Shown piece after piece: positions 33,601-44,000 of a stretch of 64,000 bases of DNA. The notes beneath the pieces are model-generated. The model was not told where the DNA came from and ran no database searches. It worked only from the letters and a program-made list of their open reading frames with translations. A program made the position numbers and the translations under genes. Source of the DNA: Mermis nigrescens (Eukaryota; Nematoda; Enoplea; Mermithida; Mermithidae); assembly GCA_036768485.1 (NCBI GenBank), contig JAVLUZ010000154.1, positions 28,876,456 through 28,940,455 of the forward strand, given 5' to 3'. How positions within the stretch are numbered: position 1 is the first letter of the stretch; each line of letters opens with the position of its first letter.

Positions 33601-35979
33601 TTTCAAAGTCAATGGATAGAGCTTGAGGAGAAATGTAAAAAACACTATTTTTCGTAGCCAACAATCATTTTACCGTCCATCATCTGAAATATGTGAGCTT
33701 CAAAATATTAACCTGGTTTGTGGAAACAAAAAATTTAGGTCGGTTATTTCGCTTTTATCTAGCATTTACTCTTATATTTGCATCCTAAGAAGAAAGCGAC
33801 ATCCAATTGATATTAAATTGGACGCTTCATTGATATTTGCTCGCACGAAAATTTGTGTTCTCGAAAGCAAAACGATAATTAGAATCAAAAAAAGGAAATA
33901 AATAGAAGAGAAAAGTACATACTGGATTCAGACAGTCGTTTTACCAATAATCAGATGTATACCCTGTAGAAAGATAAACGACGAAATTTTCAGGGGAAAC
34001 TGAAGAAAAATCAAGGCCAAAAAAGAAAAAATTGTAACTTTTTCGAAAATAGTGCTCGAAATGGACTCGAAAAAGTCAATTATGGCAATTTTTACACTAT
34101 TCTAATGTTCATACCGATTTTAAAGACCATTAGTCTATGACTCTAATGGAGAGAGACTAGAGAAATCACTAATAAGCAGAAAAAACGTATCCAATAGCAA
34201 TATGCAGTGATGAGGATTAATGCTAAAGCACGCTTCGCGTCGGCTAATAGATTCGTAGCTATTCGACGATTAAATACGTTGACATGGCGCTCGGTATGTA
34301 AAATTAGAAGCTAATGTAAGAACAAGCTTACAAGAACGCACGCTTAAGCTCTGCTTAGCAAATAATAAGATTAATCGTTGAAAGTGGAACACACGTAAAT
34401 ATAGATAGGTGCTAAAAGCCATTTCCAAGGTCTCGCTCTTATATTATTACAAACCGCCCGAGTGCGTTAAGCTGAAACAACCTGTTCAAATAAAAACGCC
34501 TCGTCGTTCAATGATGTCTATTGGTATCCTGCTTAATTGGTCTCATGCGTACTAAAGCACAACGAATATAGTAGTACTGACATTCTGCTTGATGAAAAAT
34601 AAAGGACATGCTGGGCTGGTATATCTTAAAATGCAGAAAAATTCAGAAAAATGCTTTATATCGTATTAGGATGTACAATAAAGCAAGAATATGCTATATA
34701 ATAATACCGAAATCTAATAAGAAAATTAATTAATATGACTCAATTTTTTATAAGTAGTAGAAACTCAAATTGCAAATTCCAACAAACCACGTAGGGAGAG
34801 GAATTAAGAATGGTAAAGAATTCCTAGAAGAGCGCAAGAGATACGAAAATTTTTTTAATAAATAAAATAGCCAAAGCTAGGGTCTGAACGGGCACAAATC
34901 AATTTCGGCATTGAAAAAGTGTTCGAAAGCAAATAGACGTTATCAGTTATTGTTTTTTTCCACTATTTTAACATTTATGCCAATTTTTATAGTCTTTTGG
35001 CTCAATAAGCTCTGTGATTGAACCCCAGACAGGTTTGTTTTCGGCCATTGTATGCGTGCAATGCTACTCACCGATCGTAATTATTAAGGAAGTGGAAATA
35101 GATTTTGTATCGTGAGGATAATCTGCTAATAATAAAATGAGAAACATTGCAGGCTCAAGTATAATATTGCAAAATAGGAACATGCAGTCACAATATCACA
35201 AGCGTTATCGTTCACAGGTTAGAAGTTCTGCTAAGCCTTAAGCCGCTTAAACAGTACATATAAAAATGTAATAAAAATCACTTATTAAAAAATTTATAAT
35301 TCCAAGCATTTTTTGAAATAAATTTACATAATTTTTACTCTATTTCGTAACCCTTTTTCTTTATTCTCTCTTCAAGAGTAGTCATGACAAGATCCATGAT
35401 TGCTCAGGCAGGGAAAAATAAAAAACTTGAGTCATTCAGCTCCAATAAGCTGCAGTCGCCTAAAATACACCACAGCGAAAAATTAGCTAAAAGCATTAAA
35501 ACTTTTATATAAGTAGGAGAGTAAAAGTTGTCAAAATAGTATGAAAAATAACCCCCTGCATGTAATTTCGAAGATTTTTTAAAATTTTTTCCAGGATATT
35601 ATTTTTGCCTCATATTCCCCTATATTTTTATTTTTCTCCTCCTGGTCCGAAAACCCTGCAATTTTTAAACGAGCCTGTTCACCTACAGTACAAACATACG
35701 ATATTAAAAATTAATTAATTAAGCGTTGTTTAACAAAACAAAGGTTAAGAGAAACTCGACTCATTTTTTAACGTGTCTAAGGCATTCTTTACAGGCATGA
35801 TGTCCGCAGCTAAGCTTAACTGGATTCTTCAATATTTTCTTGCATACCAGACATTGATATTTCGAAGGAATAAAATCCGTGGAAGAGACGGACACCTTGT
35901 TATCGGAATACGGTGAATTATGCAAGCTTTTCAAATTATTTAGTGGAATCTCATGCTGTCCATCGGTCGCGGTGGGCAT
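21343..35979 (-). CDS. TNF receptor-associated factor (TRAF) adaptor, about 386 residues
   Basis: Exons: 35979-35773 (RING), possibly 32783-32779 (5 nt), 32590-32554, 32331-32227, 32160-32083, 25786-25569, 24859-24702, 21695-21343. Joined they are 1161 nt in frame. Domain order is canonical for TRAFs: RING (C43, C46, C58, H60, C63, C66, C72, D75), a TRAF zinc finger (C101, C107, H120, C124), a second finger (C148, C155, H167, H175), a short coiled coil (about 176-215) and the MATH domain (217-386, with RGDYDALLPWPF and FVRDDVAFVRISVDT). TRAFs trimerise under cytoplasmic receptor tails and act as ubiquitin ligases toward NF-kB and JNK signalling. The last RING ligand is Asp in a CTID context, as in TRAF6 CPVD, so TRAF6-like is my best guess. 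It is shorter than human TRAFs because it has fewer fingers and a short coiled coil. It is divergent from the LRR gene upstream. Confidence 0.9.
22915..23105. mobile_element. hAT MITE, family 3, reverse orientation (191 bp)
   Basis: Reverse complement of the element at 9444, ending CTGGATCCGCCACTG, with a perfect 8-bp duplication GCTGAACC (22907-22914, 23106-23113). It lies in the last TRAF intron. Confidence 0.92.
23250..23900. repeat. Family 4 MITE-like repeats
   Basis: Shared blocks CCGAATTCTGGACGGGGAGT, CTACTGTATTCTGCG and CATGCATGAATGG. Diverged, no clear target sites. Confidence 0.5.
24702..24859 (-). CDS. TRAF exon, first half of MATH domain
   Basis: Between GATAG and AAAG|GTTCTT. 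It encodes YGSQYLWRIDDFQ, then YSPPFLTGRHGYKM and MCLYGEG, the standard opening strands of a TRAF MATH domain. Phase 1 out fits the last exon, reading GEGKVRGRSVSAFV across the join. Confidence 0.92.
25569..25786 (-). CDS. TRAF exon, second zinc finger and coiled coil
   Basis: The acceptor is GCAAACAG and the donor AATT|GTGAAC, leaving phase 2. The exon encodes CPFGALGCPWNG, then His167 and a QHLNLLRKEM finger end, then a heptad-rich stretch (SVRIAIQKL, INQIDDLEARATRVEKL). The helix is only about 40 residues, short for a TRAF trimerisation coil. Confidence 0.9.
26001..27780. repeat. Second copy of the left end of the composite element
   Basis: Aligns almost throughout with 546-2420, starting at the AGGTAGCGCG hairpin terminus and running through the GTGTAAAG-rich region and tandem units (27233, 27500, 27770). 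No matching right end follows. It lies in the large TRAF intron. Confidence 0.85.
28081..29350. mobile_element. Family 2 MITE with about 265-bp inverted arms
   Basis: TA|CTAGCAAG at the left and CTTGCTAG|TA at the right. The arms 28081-28345 and 29086-29350 are near-perfect inverses. The central part contains a family 1-like copy (about 28366-28620) and another fragment (28870-29010), so it has been a target for later insertions. Confidence 0.88.
29667..30215. mobile_element. TA-flanked TIR element carrying a tRNA-like sequence
   Basis: Ends TAGTCTGTTTCATTTAT and the inverse ATAAATGAAACAGACTA lie between TA dinucleotides. The inverted repeat is about 33 bp and reads on through CGAGAGCTTTTT. 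It encloses a tRNA-related region on the minus strand (29888-29955). Confidence 0.75.
29888..29955 (-). pseudogene. tRNA-derived sequence with intact A and B boxes
   Basis: Minus-strand TAGCTCAGTGG (A box) and GGTTCGATTCC (B box) have tRNA-like spacing. An anticodon-like stem TTGCTT/AAGCAA closes a seven-base loop, but the T stem is mismatched and the acceptor stem absent. Probably a SINE head or tRNA pseudogene. Confidence 0.7.
30345..30745. repeat. 51-bp minisatellite with an open frame
   Basis: About seven units of a 51-bp repeat (GATAGGCAATGCTATAAGAT and following bases). Because 51 is a multiple of three, one frame stays open for 102 codons (30381-30689), repeating a 17-residue unit containing DIRYPVLQDRQ. 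Likely an artefact of period, not a gene. Confidence 0.9.
30794..31240. repeat. 48-49 bp minisatellite
   Basis: About nine units of CAAAACATC, AAAAATATGG, TTTGA and an A-run. Units start at 30833, 30881, 30930, 30979 and 31027, diverging toward the right end. Adjacent to, but unrelated in sequence to, the 51-bp array. Confidence 0.9.
32083..32160 (-). CDS. TRAF exon, first zinc finger (C half)
   Basis: A 26-codon exon between TTCACAG-type and AAG|GTACGT splice sites. It begins EHVAVC, giving the His and last Cys of finger one, followed by a basic linker. It joins in phase 0 to the exon at 25786, across an intron of about 6.3 kb that holds most of the minisatellites and TIR elements of this gene. 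Confidence 0.9.
32227..32331 (-). CDS. TRAF exon, first TRAF-type zinc finger (N half)
   Basis: A 35-codon exon from TGTCATAG to GAA|GTATTT. It encodes an amphipathic linker (ENKELKDEIGRLRANC) and the first Cys pair with GCKWMGNLELLE, the classic GCxWxG signature. Confidence 0.9.
32554..32590 (-). CDS. TRAF exon, end of RING (CTID)
   Basis: A 37-nt exon between TTTTTAG and AAG|GTAAAC. It encodes CTIDNVDIDLRK, matching the position of CPVDNEILL in TRAF6-type RINGs, where Asp replaces the last Cys. It runs straight into the first zinc-finger exon in phase 0. Confidence 0.85.
32779..32783 (-). CDS. candidate 5-nt microexon of TRAF RING (provisional)
   Basis: GTCAG|AAAAG|GTGAGA has a good acceptor and a strong donor around five bases. 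Included, it restores frame between CAC (phase 0) and the next exon (which needs two leading bases) and supplies Lys-Arg before the final RING Cys. The coding sense of the bases just upstream (YRVINDRQK) is tempting, but no AG acceptor exists before it within the open frame. Confidence 0.35.
32945..33381. mobile_element. Palindromic MITE, family 5
   Basis: Ends GGATCTAGTATACAATTTAC and its inverse, with arms of about 140 bp around a GTAAGTTTAAAGTAAAG-type centre. Other copies at 36677-37119 and 46495-46706. It lies in the first TRAF intron. Confidence 0.88.
33390..35772. other. TRAF first intron remainder
   Basis: 33395-33660 has a family 1-like remnant (ACATGGGCTTGGG, GTCAATGGATAGAGCTTGAG). 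The rest shows no recognised repeat; the search for another RING exon here found nothing convincing. Confidence 0.5.
35773..35979 (-). CDS. TRAF exon with N-terminus and most of RING
   Basis: ATG 35979 is preceded by a TTATTTAG acceptor, so a non-coding exon probably lies further upstream. The exon encodes a 40-residue Ser/Asn-rich leader, then CLVC and the CGHHACKEC zinc-binding core. The open frame runs on only three codons past a CAC|GTTAAA donor to a TGA, so the RING must be completed from another exon. The donor is a weak match to consensus. Confidence 0.85.
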
Positions 35980-36676
35980 GGTTGAGAAAGAGGATAGAAA
36001 TAAGCCTAAATAATAAGAACACTGAAAAATGGTATACATGGAAAACTACAATTTTATTTGTCATATTGCTAAGTTTGTATGCTGTGATGGAAGTTGAGGT
36101 CACTAAATAATAAAAAGCAAATTTCGAAGCGCACTTTCAAAATATTTCAATTTAAAATATTTTGTTTTCATTATTTCTCAGTTTGCTTAGCTTTCAATTG
36201 ACCATATCATTTACGAAATGCTGATTCGACTACACATACCTGCCGGAGCATACACTCGCTACAGCACCAAAATTTTAAAACTTAGTAATGTTACATAAAT
36301 CTGGGTGAATCAAAATTACTCAAAACTTATCTATTAATTTTTCCGACTCGAATTGGCGGCAACGTCAATTTTGTTAGTACCTTGATCAAAATTTTATCCT
36401 TCTTTCATCAAAAAAGCTCAATAGCACTTCATTTGAGTATTTCCGTTTAGAAAAATTGATAGTAAAAAATGGCCTTTATCAATCACTCGATATCGTCAAT
36501 TCAAAAGCTTTCTGCGTACGAAAATAAGATTCCGTCTATGTATAAATCGAGTTCTTTCAACTTAAAGTGGCGCAGAAAACTTACTTCAAAATATTTCACG
36601 AAAAATAGGAACATAAAATGTTAATAATTGAAGGTTCCGAGGTAAAACTCAATACCATAAAGTTCGTAGGAAAAAT

Positions 36677-37119
36677 GGATCTAGTATACAATTTACCCCC
36701 CCCAGTGTTTTTTAGCCGATCCATATAAGCTACAGTAACCAAACTTTACAAGGAGATAGCTATAAGCCTATTGTACTAATCTGGAAAAATTGATTAACTT
36801 AAGGTGTAAACTTACTGCTTTACACTCACAGTTTACAACGTACTAACGGCATCTAAAAATTGTAAACGATTTGGTGGGTTTCAAACAAAGCAGTTTTTTG
36901 TAACTCAATCAACATCCTACATTAAAAAAAGTAAGTTTAAAGTAAGTTTAAAGTAAAGTAAAGTAATTTTTTTAAAATTTTTTTAAGCAGTAAGTTTACA
37001 TCGTAAGTTAATCAATTTTGCCAGATTAGTACAATAGGCTTATAGCTATCTCCTTGTAAAGTTTAGTTATTGTAGCTTGTATGGATCGGCTAAAAACCTG
37101 TAAATTGTATACTAGATCG
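36677..37119. mobile_element. Palindromic MITE, family 5
   Basis: Second full copy of the 32945 element, with the same GATCTAGTATACAATTTACC ends. Upstream of the TRAF start, in the spacer toward the LRR gene. Confidence 0.88.
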
Positions 37120-37857
37120 GAAAATAATCATAGTCCGTTTTGTGGGTTTCTTATAAGATTTTCGGTCGATGTCAACTGGCAGTGTGCGATAAATACTGAT
37201 TAATCTTACGCAATTACGAAAAATAGTGGCTTGCATCATCTGTAAATCATTATAAACGACGCAAGCTTATTTAAAACCACCGTTTTCCTTTTTAATATGG
37301 GACGAATATTTTGAGGCTCGTACTAAGATTTTCGGAGCGATCCATGTACATATTTGTGCATTTCGGTCGACTTTCGATTGCACAAAAAATCAGTGTTGGA
37401 AACTGTTATAGGTGCCCATGTAGAAACTAACCTACATATAGTCGATTTCACGAAACCTTGCATAGAATTCAATTTTCAATGGACTCGCGCAGGACTACAA
37501 AAGTGGTTTCTAGGCAGCTTACTGTAATGCAGTTTTGCATAGCAAAACTTCATATGCTGATTTATTGATATGCACGGTTCAGTGATTGCTGCTTCAGTCT
37601 GAACCGCTTTTGTAATCGATATGTATCGACTCAAGAATTGCGATCCACGCACAAGGTTCCATGAAACAGATTTCAAGTTAAAGCGCGACAAAATCAAAGC
37701 GCTTCGAACGGATAACGGTTTCTGTTTTGTCGCTTTACACTCGACTATCATGCTTTAAAAATCAGGCCCATTCATATTTCGTCCGGCTCCGTCCGATTTG
37801 GTGTCGGAATGCCAAAATTGACAGAACCAGATCCGGCGTTATCCGGCATCATGCGGC

Positions 37858-38016
37858 CAGGCACGTAGCTGGCCCTCCTATTTCGGGGGGACCAACACCA
37901 ATTTTTGGGGGATCTAAGCCAAAAATAGCACAAAATCACGTGAAAAAATTCTTTCCGGTTTTTTCTGGAATTTTGGGGGGCCCGGACCCCCCAGTCCCCC
38001 CACAGCTACGTCCCTG
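37858..38016. mobile_element. hAT MITE, family 6 (159 bp)
   Basis: CAGGCACGTAGCTGG at the left, CAGCTACGTCCCTG at the right, perfect 8-bp duplication CATGCGGC (37850-37857, 38017-38024). Confidence 0.92.
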
Positions 38017-38503
38017 CATGCGGCGGGGCACGCGTCCGACTTTCCCACGCGCGTGACGTCATAATCTGGGCCACAATGCGGCCTTTTCGCCGCAACGGAC
38101 AAGTTGAGTTGGTTTCAACTTTCGTCCGTCCGGCACACATGAAATGTATTGGACAGCGTAAAAAGCAAAATTTTTAGCAGACTGCGCTGAACTCGTCATA
38201 CGCGCATTGAGGGTTGGAATTTGGCGCGACATGTAGCGCATTGCACGCCTTCTTTATTTTGTACATTTCATTTTTCATACTTAAAATTTTTGATTAATTT
38301 GCTGCTTTGTACTCGTCGCATAAAAGCTCTTTGAGAGTCGGAAGTTTGGTGCGACATGTGGCATATTCTGTCTCGTTTATTTTGTACTATTTATTGTTGC
38401 AGTCAATTAATTTTATTGTATTTTTCAGGCTTTATTTTTATACAAAATCAAGATCAAAACGCGTACCTACTACATACAATACTAGCAACACAACAGTAGT
38501 AAC

Positions 38504-38761
38504 CATAGGTGGGCGCCAACAAAGTTATGGGGAGGGAATTCAAGATTTTTTCAATGGTCAACAAATGGCCTTAAAAATTGCGATATGGCGGAAAAACACC
38601 TTTTTCAACGTTTCTCATCGAGCACTATCCATTGGCATCAAAGAATCGGGAAAAAATTTCAAAAATTGAATTCTGGGGGTATTTTGGTTTCTGGGGGGTA
38701 TCCTGGTTCCTGGGGGTGGGTGCATACTCCCTCCAAACCCTCACCCCCACGCCCAGGTATG
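38504..38761 (-). mobile_element. hAT-like MITE, family 1 (258 bp)
   Basis: CATAGGTGGGCG to CGCCCAGGTATG. Flanks GTAGTAAC and GTAGAAAC match at 7 of 8. Confidence 0.85.
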
Positions 38762-39769
38762 GTAGAAACGCTGTTGGACAGAGAAACAACATAAAAACAT
38801 CAATGTTTGTTGCGGTGCAAACATTGATTTTTAGCCGGAAGAAGCCGGATGAAGTATGAGTGAAAGTCGGATTGGCTGAACGATGCGGCGCCGCGTGCGC
38901 GCATCCCGCCGGACTCTTGCCGCACACTGCCGCCTGCGGCTTTGTCCGGCGAGAGTTTGGCGGGATGCGGCATGCGGCGCCGCGCGGCGCCGGATCGGAC
39001 GAAGTATGAATATGCCTTTAAGATAACAGAATTATGCGGCGCCGTTTTACATCTGGTTAATTTATAGGCACGTGTTTTATGGTAAATGCCGACCGACATC
39101 ATTAGTTTTTTTAGCGAAAAAACGTTTTGCGTGGAAACGGATGGAGATTTTACGTTCGAAACGCGCGTTTCGAAGCGTCAGACGTTATGACGTCATTGTT
39201 GCTTGGAGCTTGTGAAGATGGCATGAAGTCTCTTACTAATATTGAGTGAAAAATCCATTTTCAAATTAAAAGTGTGTTTTCGCGGGATTGAATTACCTTG
39301 TGATTCAAAGCGCATTAAATTTCTACGAAATCCTACGATGTTTTTGTTTTATTTGATTTTCGTCACTTCTATTGGCTTTTCGGACGATAAAACTAAAATA
39401 ATGCCAAAAAAAATCAAAACGACTTGAGGCGAACTGAATCGATCTGAAAAACGATAGCTCGCTTCTGAAAGGAAAACTAAAAATGGGCGTTTTATGAGGC
39501 TCTTCGAAACTTATCCTGAAATATGTGTCAAATATACAGAACAACAAAAGTGACCAATTGAAAAATTGATTAAAAATAAATAAATGTTGAAAAATTGATT
39601 AAAAATAAATTTTAAAAAGACTAAAAAAATTTAAAAATTGAATTCGGGGGGGTTATTTTGGTCTCTGGGGGTATTCTGGTTTCTGGGTTTCGTTTTTTAA
39701 ATCCAAATATCTGGATCAAAGAACTTCCGATGTAAAAAATAAAGCATATTTTCCGGTAGAATCGGATAT

Positions 39770-40034
39770 ACACGTGGGCGTGGGGGAGGGGTGGAGCTTC
39801 AAGGTATGCAACCCCCTAGAAAGCCGCGAATACCCAAAAAAATCAAAATACCCCCTAGAATTCAATTTTTGAAAATTTTTGTTTTTTTAGCAATTTTTTG
39901 ATGCCAATGGATAGCGCTCGATGGAAAACGTTATAAATTGTGTTTTTTCTCGCCATTACACCATTTTTAAGACTATTTTTCACCTTTGAGAAATCTTGCA
40001 CCCCATCCTCAGAATTTTGGTGCTGCCCATCTAT
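39770..40034 (+). mobile_element. Family 1 MITE
   Basis: CACGTGGGCGTGGGGG at the left, TTTTGGTGCTGCCCATCTATG at the right, core GATGCCAATGGATAGCGCTC. The target duplication is uncertain. About 730 bp upstream of the LRR gene start codon. A short partial copy lies just before it at 39630-39690. Confidence 0.75.
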
Positions 40035-40767
40035 GATCGCGACGAAAAGAAAATTGTATCTCCTATGGTTTTCATAATATATGTCCCTTTTGAGGTTCCG
40101 GCGATAGTTTTATTTTACTTGCCGCAAAAATGGCAAATTTATTTATCGAATAAAGTAGGATTTTTTCGTGATTCAAAGAAAGATTCAGTGAAAATGTCAA
40201 AGTAACTTGAAACAGAAGCTGGAAACAGAAAAGTTTGACTGATAGTAAGATAAAGAGATTTTTCGCTTTTTCCGTTTTTTATCTGAATCCTTAAAATATC
40301 TATACTCATATGACGAGTAAATATACAAAATATGCAAACATTCAACTAGATTTACGGTGAATAAAATAAGTGAACTGCTAAGAAATGTGATGATTTATTG
40401 TAATATGTGAAAACGGGTCAATCTATCCGTCGTGTCGCTTATTTTTATATACTGCCAAATAATTTTATAATTTGACCTGACGCTAAAATTTTCGAAGAAA
40501 CGCGTGCCATTCTTATAAATGTTGACAATTTCCGTCTCTTTGCTGCTATTCAAATCCGATCAAACATTTTTCCCGAAGCGACGCTTGGGAAATTTGCCCC
40601 GTTGTGTGGTATGCAAATTTTCGACAAGGTTTTTAATGGAAAAATTTGAACGCCGTCGATTATCAGTACGCGTTGCTTTCTTCGGGCTTTTTCGTGTGCG
40701 TCTACGATCGCGTTTTCAACAGTTTTTTCGCCTTACGCTTTTAATCATTCAAACGAAATACCGCACG

Positions 40768-41085
40768 ATGAATTGCAATGCGGTATTGTTTTATGTAATT
40801 TTGTGGCTGGTGAATAGAGGCAGCGGCAGGGCCTTGGCGGCGTCGACTTGCCCCGGAAAATTGGTCACAATTTGCGCCGTTCGATGTCAAATGGTCGCCG
40901 GAGAATTGGATCTCGATTGCTCAAAATCCGATTTGCATTCGGTGATCCACGAACTCAGAAGCGTCAATAGGTCGATCAGGTCGCTCGAAATACACGGCAA
41001 TCCCGAATTGGCCAAATTGCCCGGCAAATTGTTCGCTACGTTGCGCATCCGAAATCTGGACTTGTCCCGAAACGACATCACGGAC
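40768..41085 (+). CDS. LRR protein exon 1: signal peptide, LRR N-cap, first LRRs
   Basis: ATG 40768 was chosen over upstream in-frame ATGs (40519, 40636) because it begins a clean hydrophobic signal sequence (VLFYVILWLV), while the upstream stretch is basic and unlike a signal. The exon ends GAC|GTAAGC in phase 0, in the middle of an LRR. Confidence 0.88.
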
Positions 41086-44000
41086 GTAAGCGACTTTTGA
41101 CAATTAATTTTAAATCGTAAAATTAAATTTTAATTAATAACAATGACAAGATAGCTCTTTTTTATCAAATTATTACGCCAGACATAAAAAATATGTAAAA
41201 TTTTACAAGTATTCGCACTAAACATTCCCAGTTGATATACTGAAAGTTTCGCAGACGATCCTATTTGCCATCGCGTCGAATCTCAGTATTTATCGTACGT
41301 GATTATACTCGCGAATAATTAATGTCGGATGCACCAGTTTTGCTGCTTTTTAGATACTAAATTCTCGATATTTCCCATTGTGAAAAAATTCGGGTTCGAA
41401 CTTAATTTTAGATTGTAGTTAGTAGTAATAAAATTTATAAGTTTTATAATAAAATTTAATTAATTTGAGATTCTGCATTTTTTGTGCAAAACTCGTCAAA
41501 AGGCGTGCAAAACGCATTTATGTTTTAGTAAAAGATAAAAAAATGAAAGGATACAAAATAAAAATAAAAGCCGTCCTTTATAAATTATGTATGGCACGCA
41601 TTTTTAACACGCAATCTGTGTCCAAAAGACTTTGTGCTATTTAACTATTATTTTTTCTATTATTTGATACTTTCACTATCTCAGCCGACGTTTTCCACTG
41701 TTTTGAATTTTTCCTTTTGGATATTTAACTTTAAGTTTAGAGGCTTTATTCCTGCAACATTAAATCGTTTCATTTCGGAAGACGTTGTACCGTATTTTCG
41801 GATTTTCTCAGTTTGTAGCTGAATTGACGTTTCCATAAAAGGAAAACGAAATAATCCGATCGTTGCTACAAAAATTAGCATAGGGCTTAGTGACGAAGAT
41901 TGTTGAAGCTATTCGTACGTTAAAAAGAAGCATTCTATTCGGACATGTCATGAAAATTTGTTGTACAAAAATTTTAAAATTTGTTGTATCTTTTTGTTGT
42001 TGTTTGTTGTAAACTTCTCGTAAATTTAAAAATTTGTTTCACACTGTATGCATTGTAAAAATAACGCTATGGCAGGATAAATTTATAAATTCAGTGAACG
42101 TTTACTCTCTTTTGACGCTTTTTTGGCCAGAGGAGGGAATCAGCCGTGATTGTTTCGCCAATTCTCGAACAGCAATGTTGGCTATCGTCTGTCTGTCTTG
42201 TTCTAAACGAGGGCCGGTTCAAGCCAGACTACAGTGTTGTTATTTTTGTAGAGGCGATGGTCATAGGCAGACATGCACTACCCTAAGAACGAAAAAATGG
42301 AAAATTTTCTCGGGAAAATGAGGCAAAATTAAGGCAAGAAACTGATGAAAACTGAAAATTTTCTCCACCTGTGCTTAAAATTGACTAGAAACTGTGTAAT
42401 CGTATAGTTTTAATCCTGTTTTAACGTTTATTACCGGTTTTTAGGTCATTCTGGCCAAAAAAGCTCAATTCTTGACCCCCCAGATAGGCCATGCTGTGCA
42501 TATATGATCAAAAGCGGATTTTTGATAAATGCGCTTTAGTCAAATGTTTAGCTAATGCCGTAGAGTCTTAACGTTTTCATTAAACACAGGCTTGATCAGT
42601 TTTTGCCACCTCGTTTTCACACTTGATTCTCAGTTAATCTGTGCTTAACTGAGCCTAATTCAATCTGATTTTCTTTTCCAGATGAGCTCTAGGGCGTTTG
42701 TGGGTCTCGAGGAGACACTGGAAAATTTAAACTTGGCCAACAACAAGCTGTCGGTTGTTCCGGACCTATCCACATTGCAGGTGCTGGAAATTTTTGACAT
42801 AAGCGGCAATCTATTGATAGGCGACGTTAAGAAGGAAGCATTCGTTCAAAATAAAAAGTTGAAATACGTCAAGACGGATTACGATAAAGTGCTCCTACTT
42901 CCACCGTGAGCAAATCATCATACGATTGAGTAATTATAATTCAAGTAAAAGATTACTGAATTAAAAATTAATTATAGCACTACTTCTGCACTATGGTTTC
43001 GGAATAAATGAGAATATCGATTAATTACTGTATTAACGCCAATTTCCGATTAAAATCTAGAAGGTGTGATAGTTGCTGAATTCATGGAGTCGAATGTCCT
43101 ATAAAACCCTGGAAAACCGCAGCTTCTCGGTAGAGCTGAGAGCAATAGCACATATTGAATGACGGTTAGAAGTTCAAAATGGAACCTCAAATCAAATTTT
43201 AAAACAAGGTTTAATTGAGCAATTCTTGAGTCTACAAATTTTTCTAGATTTTTTCATTCGACAACCTTTTTAAATTAATTTCTTCCGATTTCTGATGTCA
43301 GCACCTAGGCGTCTAAAAGTTGGAAATATTAAGTGATTTTTTAGCTTTTTGCATCTCCTTCGGTCGCAGAATACTAGAAGAACAAATGCGTATTAGAGTA
43401 TGTTCCCTTCGGCTGCATTTTTATCGATCGCGTTCGACCTGATTCTAATAAAAATGGAATCATTCGGATATAAATCCTCTTTCCAACGAGAATAGTACAA
43501 AAATGTAAAACATTAGTCGTTGGCCTCAAGCTAAAGTAAAATTCCGATTCCTGTTACAGTTCCTCGGCGGATACGGCGAATATGTTCGAGTCGCTCGATC
43601 AATTGAACGGGCAGACGCAGCGACCCAACGATATACGCTTCGTCCCGACCGCGCCCTCGCTTCTGGACCTGGCCGGCCAGGCCCTGGCCAACCCCATGAA
43701 TACCCTAGTTGGGGTCGGTATGCTGTCCGAAATTGTCCGCAATCTGCCCGTCCTTCTGACCTCCTTGTCGGCCGTCAAGCTGGCGCCGGCACCAGCGTCG
43801 CCGCCTCAGCTGCTCCCCATGATGCCTCTACCCGATAGAGGGACGGCGTTTGCGAATCCTCAGGTAATTACGCACTTTTCAAGCTAATCAGATTATCGGA
43901 AATCCGTTTACGAATTACTGTAGCATAAAGTTTCGCGAAGAAAATTGAGATTTGGAAAAATCTCAGATAGCTTTATAGTATGCTCAGAAATAAGCTCAAC

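Larger units (their letters stand above)
37764..39018. mobile_element. GC-rich TIR element with nested MITEs
   Basis: Left ATTCATATTTCGTCCGGCTC and right, inverted, ATTCATACTTCGTCCGATCC. The right part is very GC-rich (GGCGCCGCG, GCCGGACTCTTGCCG) with internal palindromes. It is interrupted by a family 3-type hAT MITE (37858) and a family 1 MITE (38504). Confidence 0.65.

Noticed and set aside
38578..39102. Several GC-rich overlapping frames of 60-120 codons
   Set aside because: Fall on MITE and TIR element sequence with no conserved domain.
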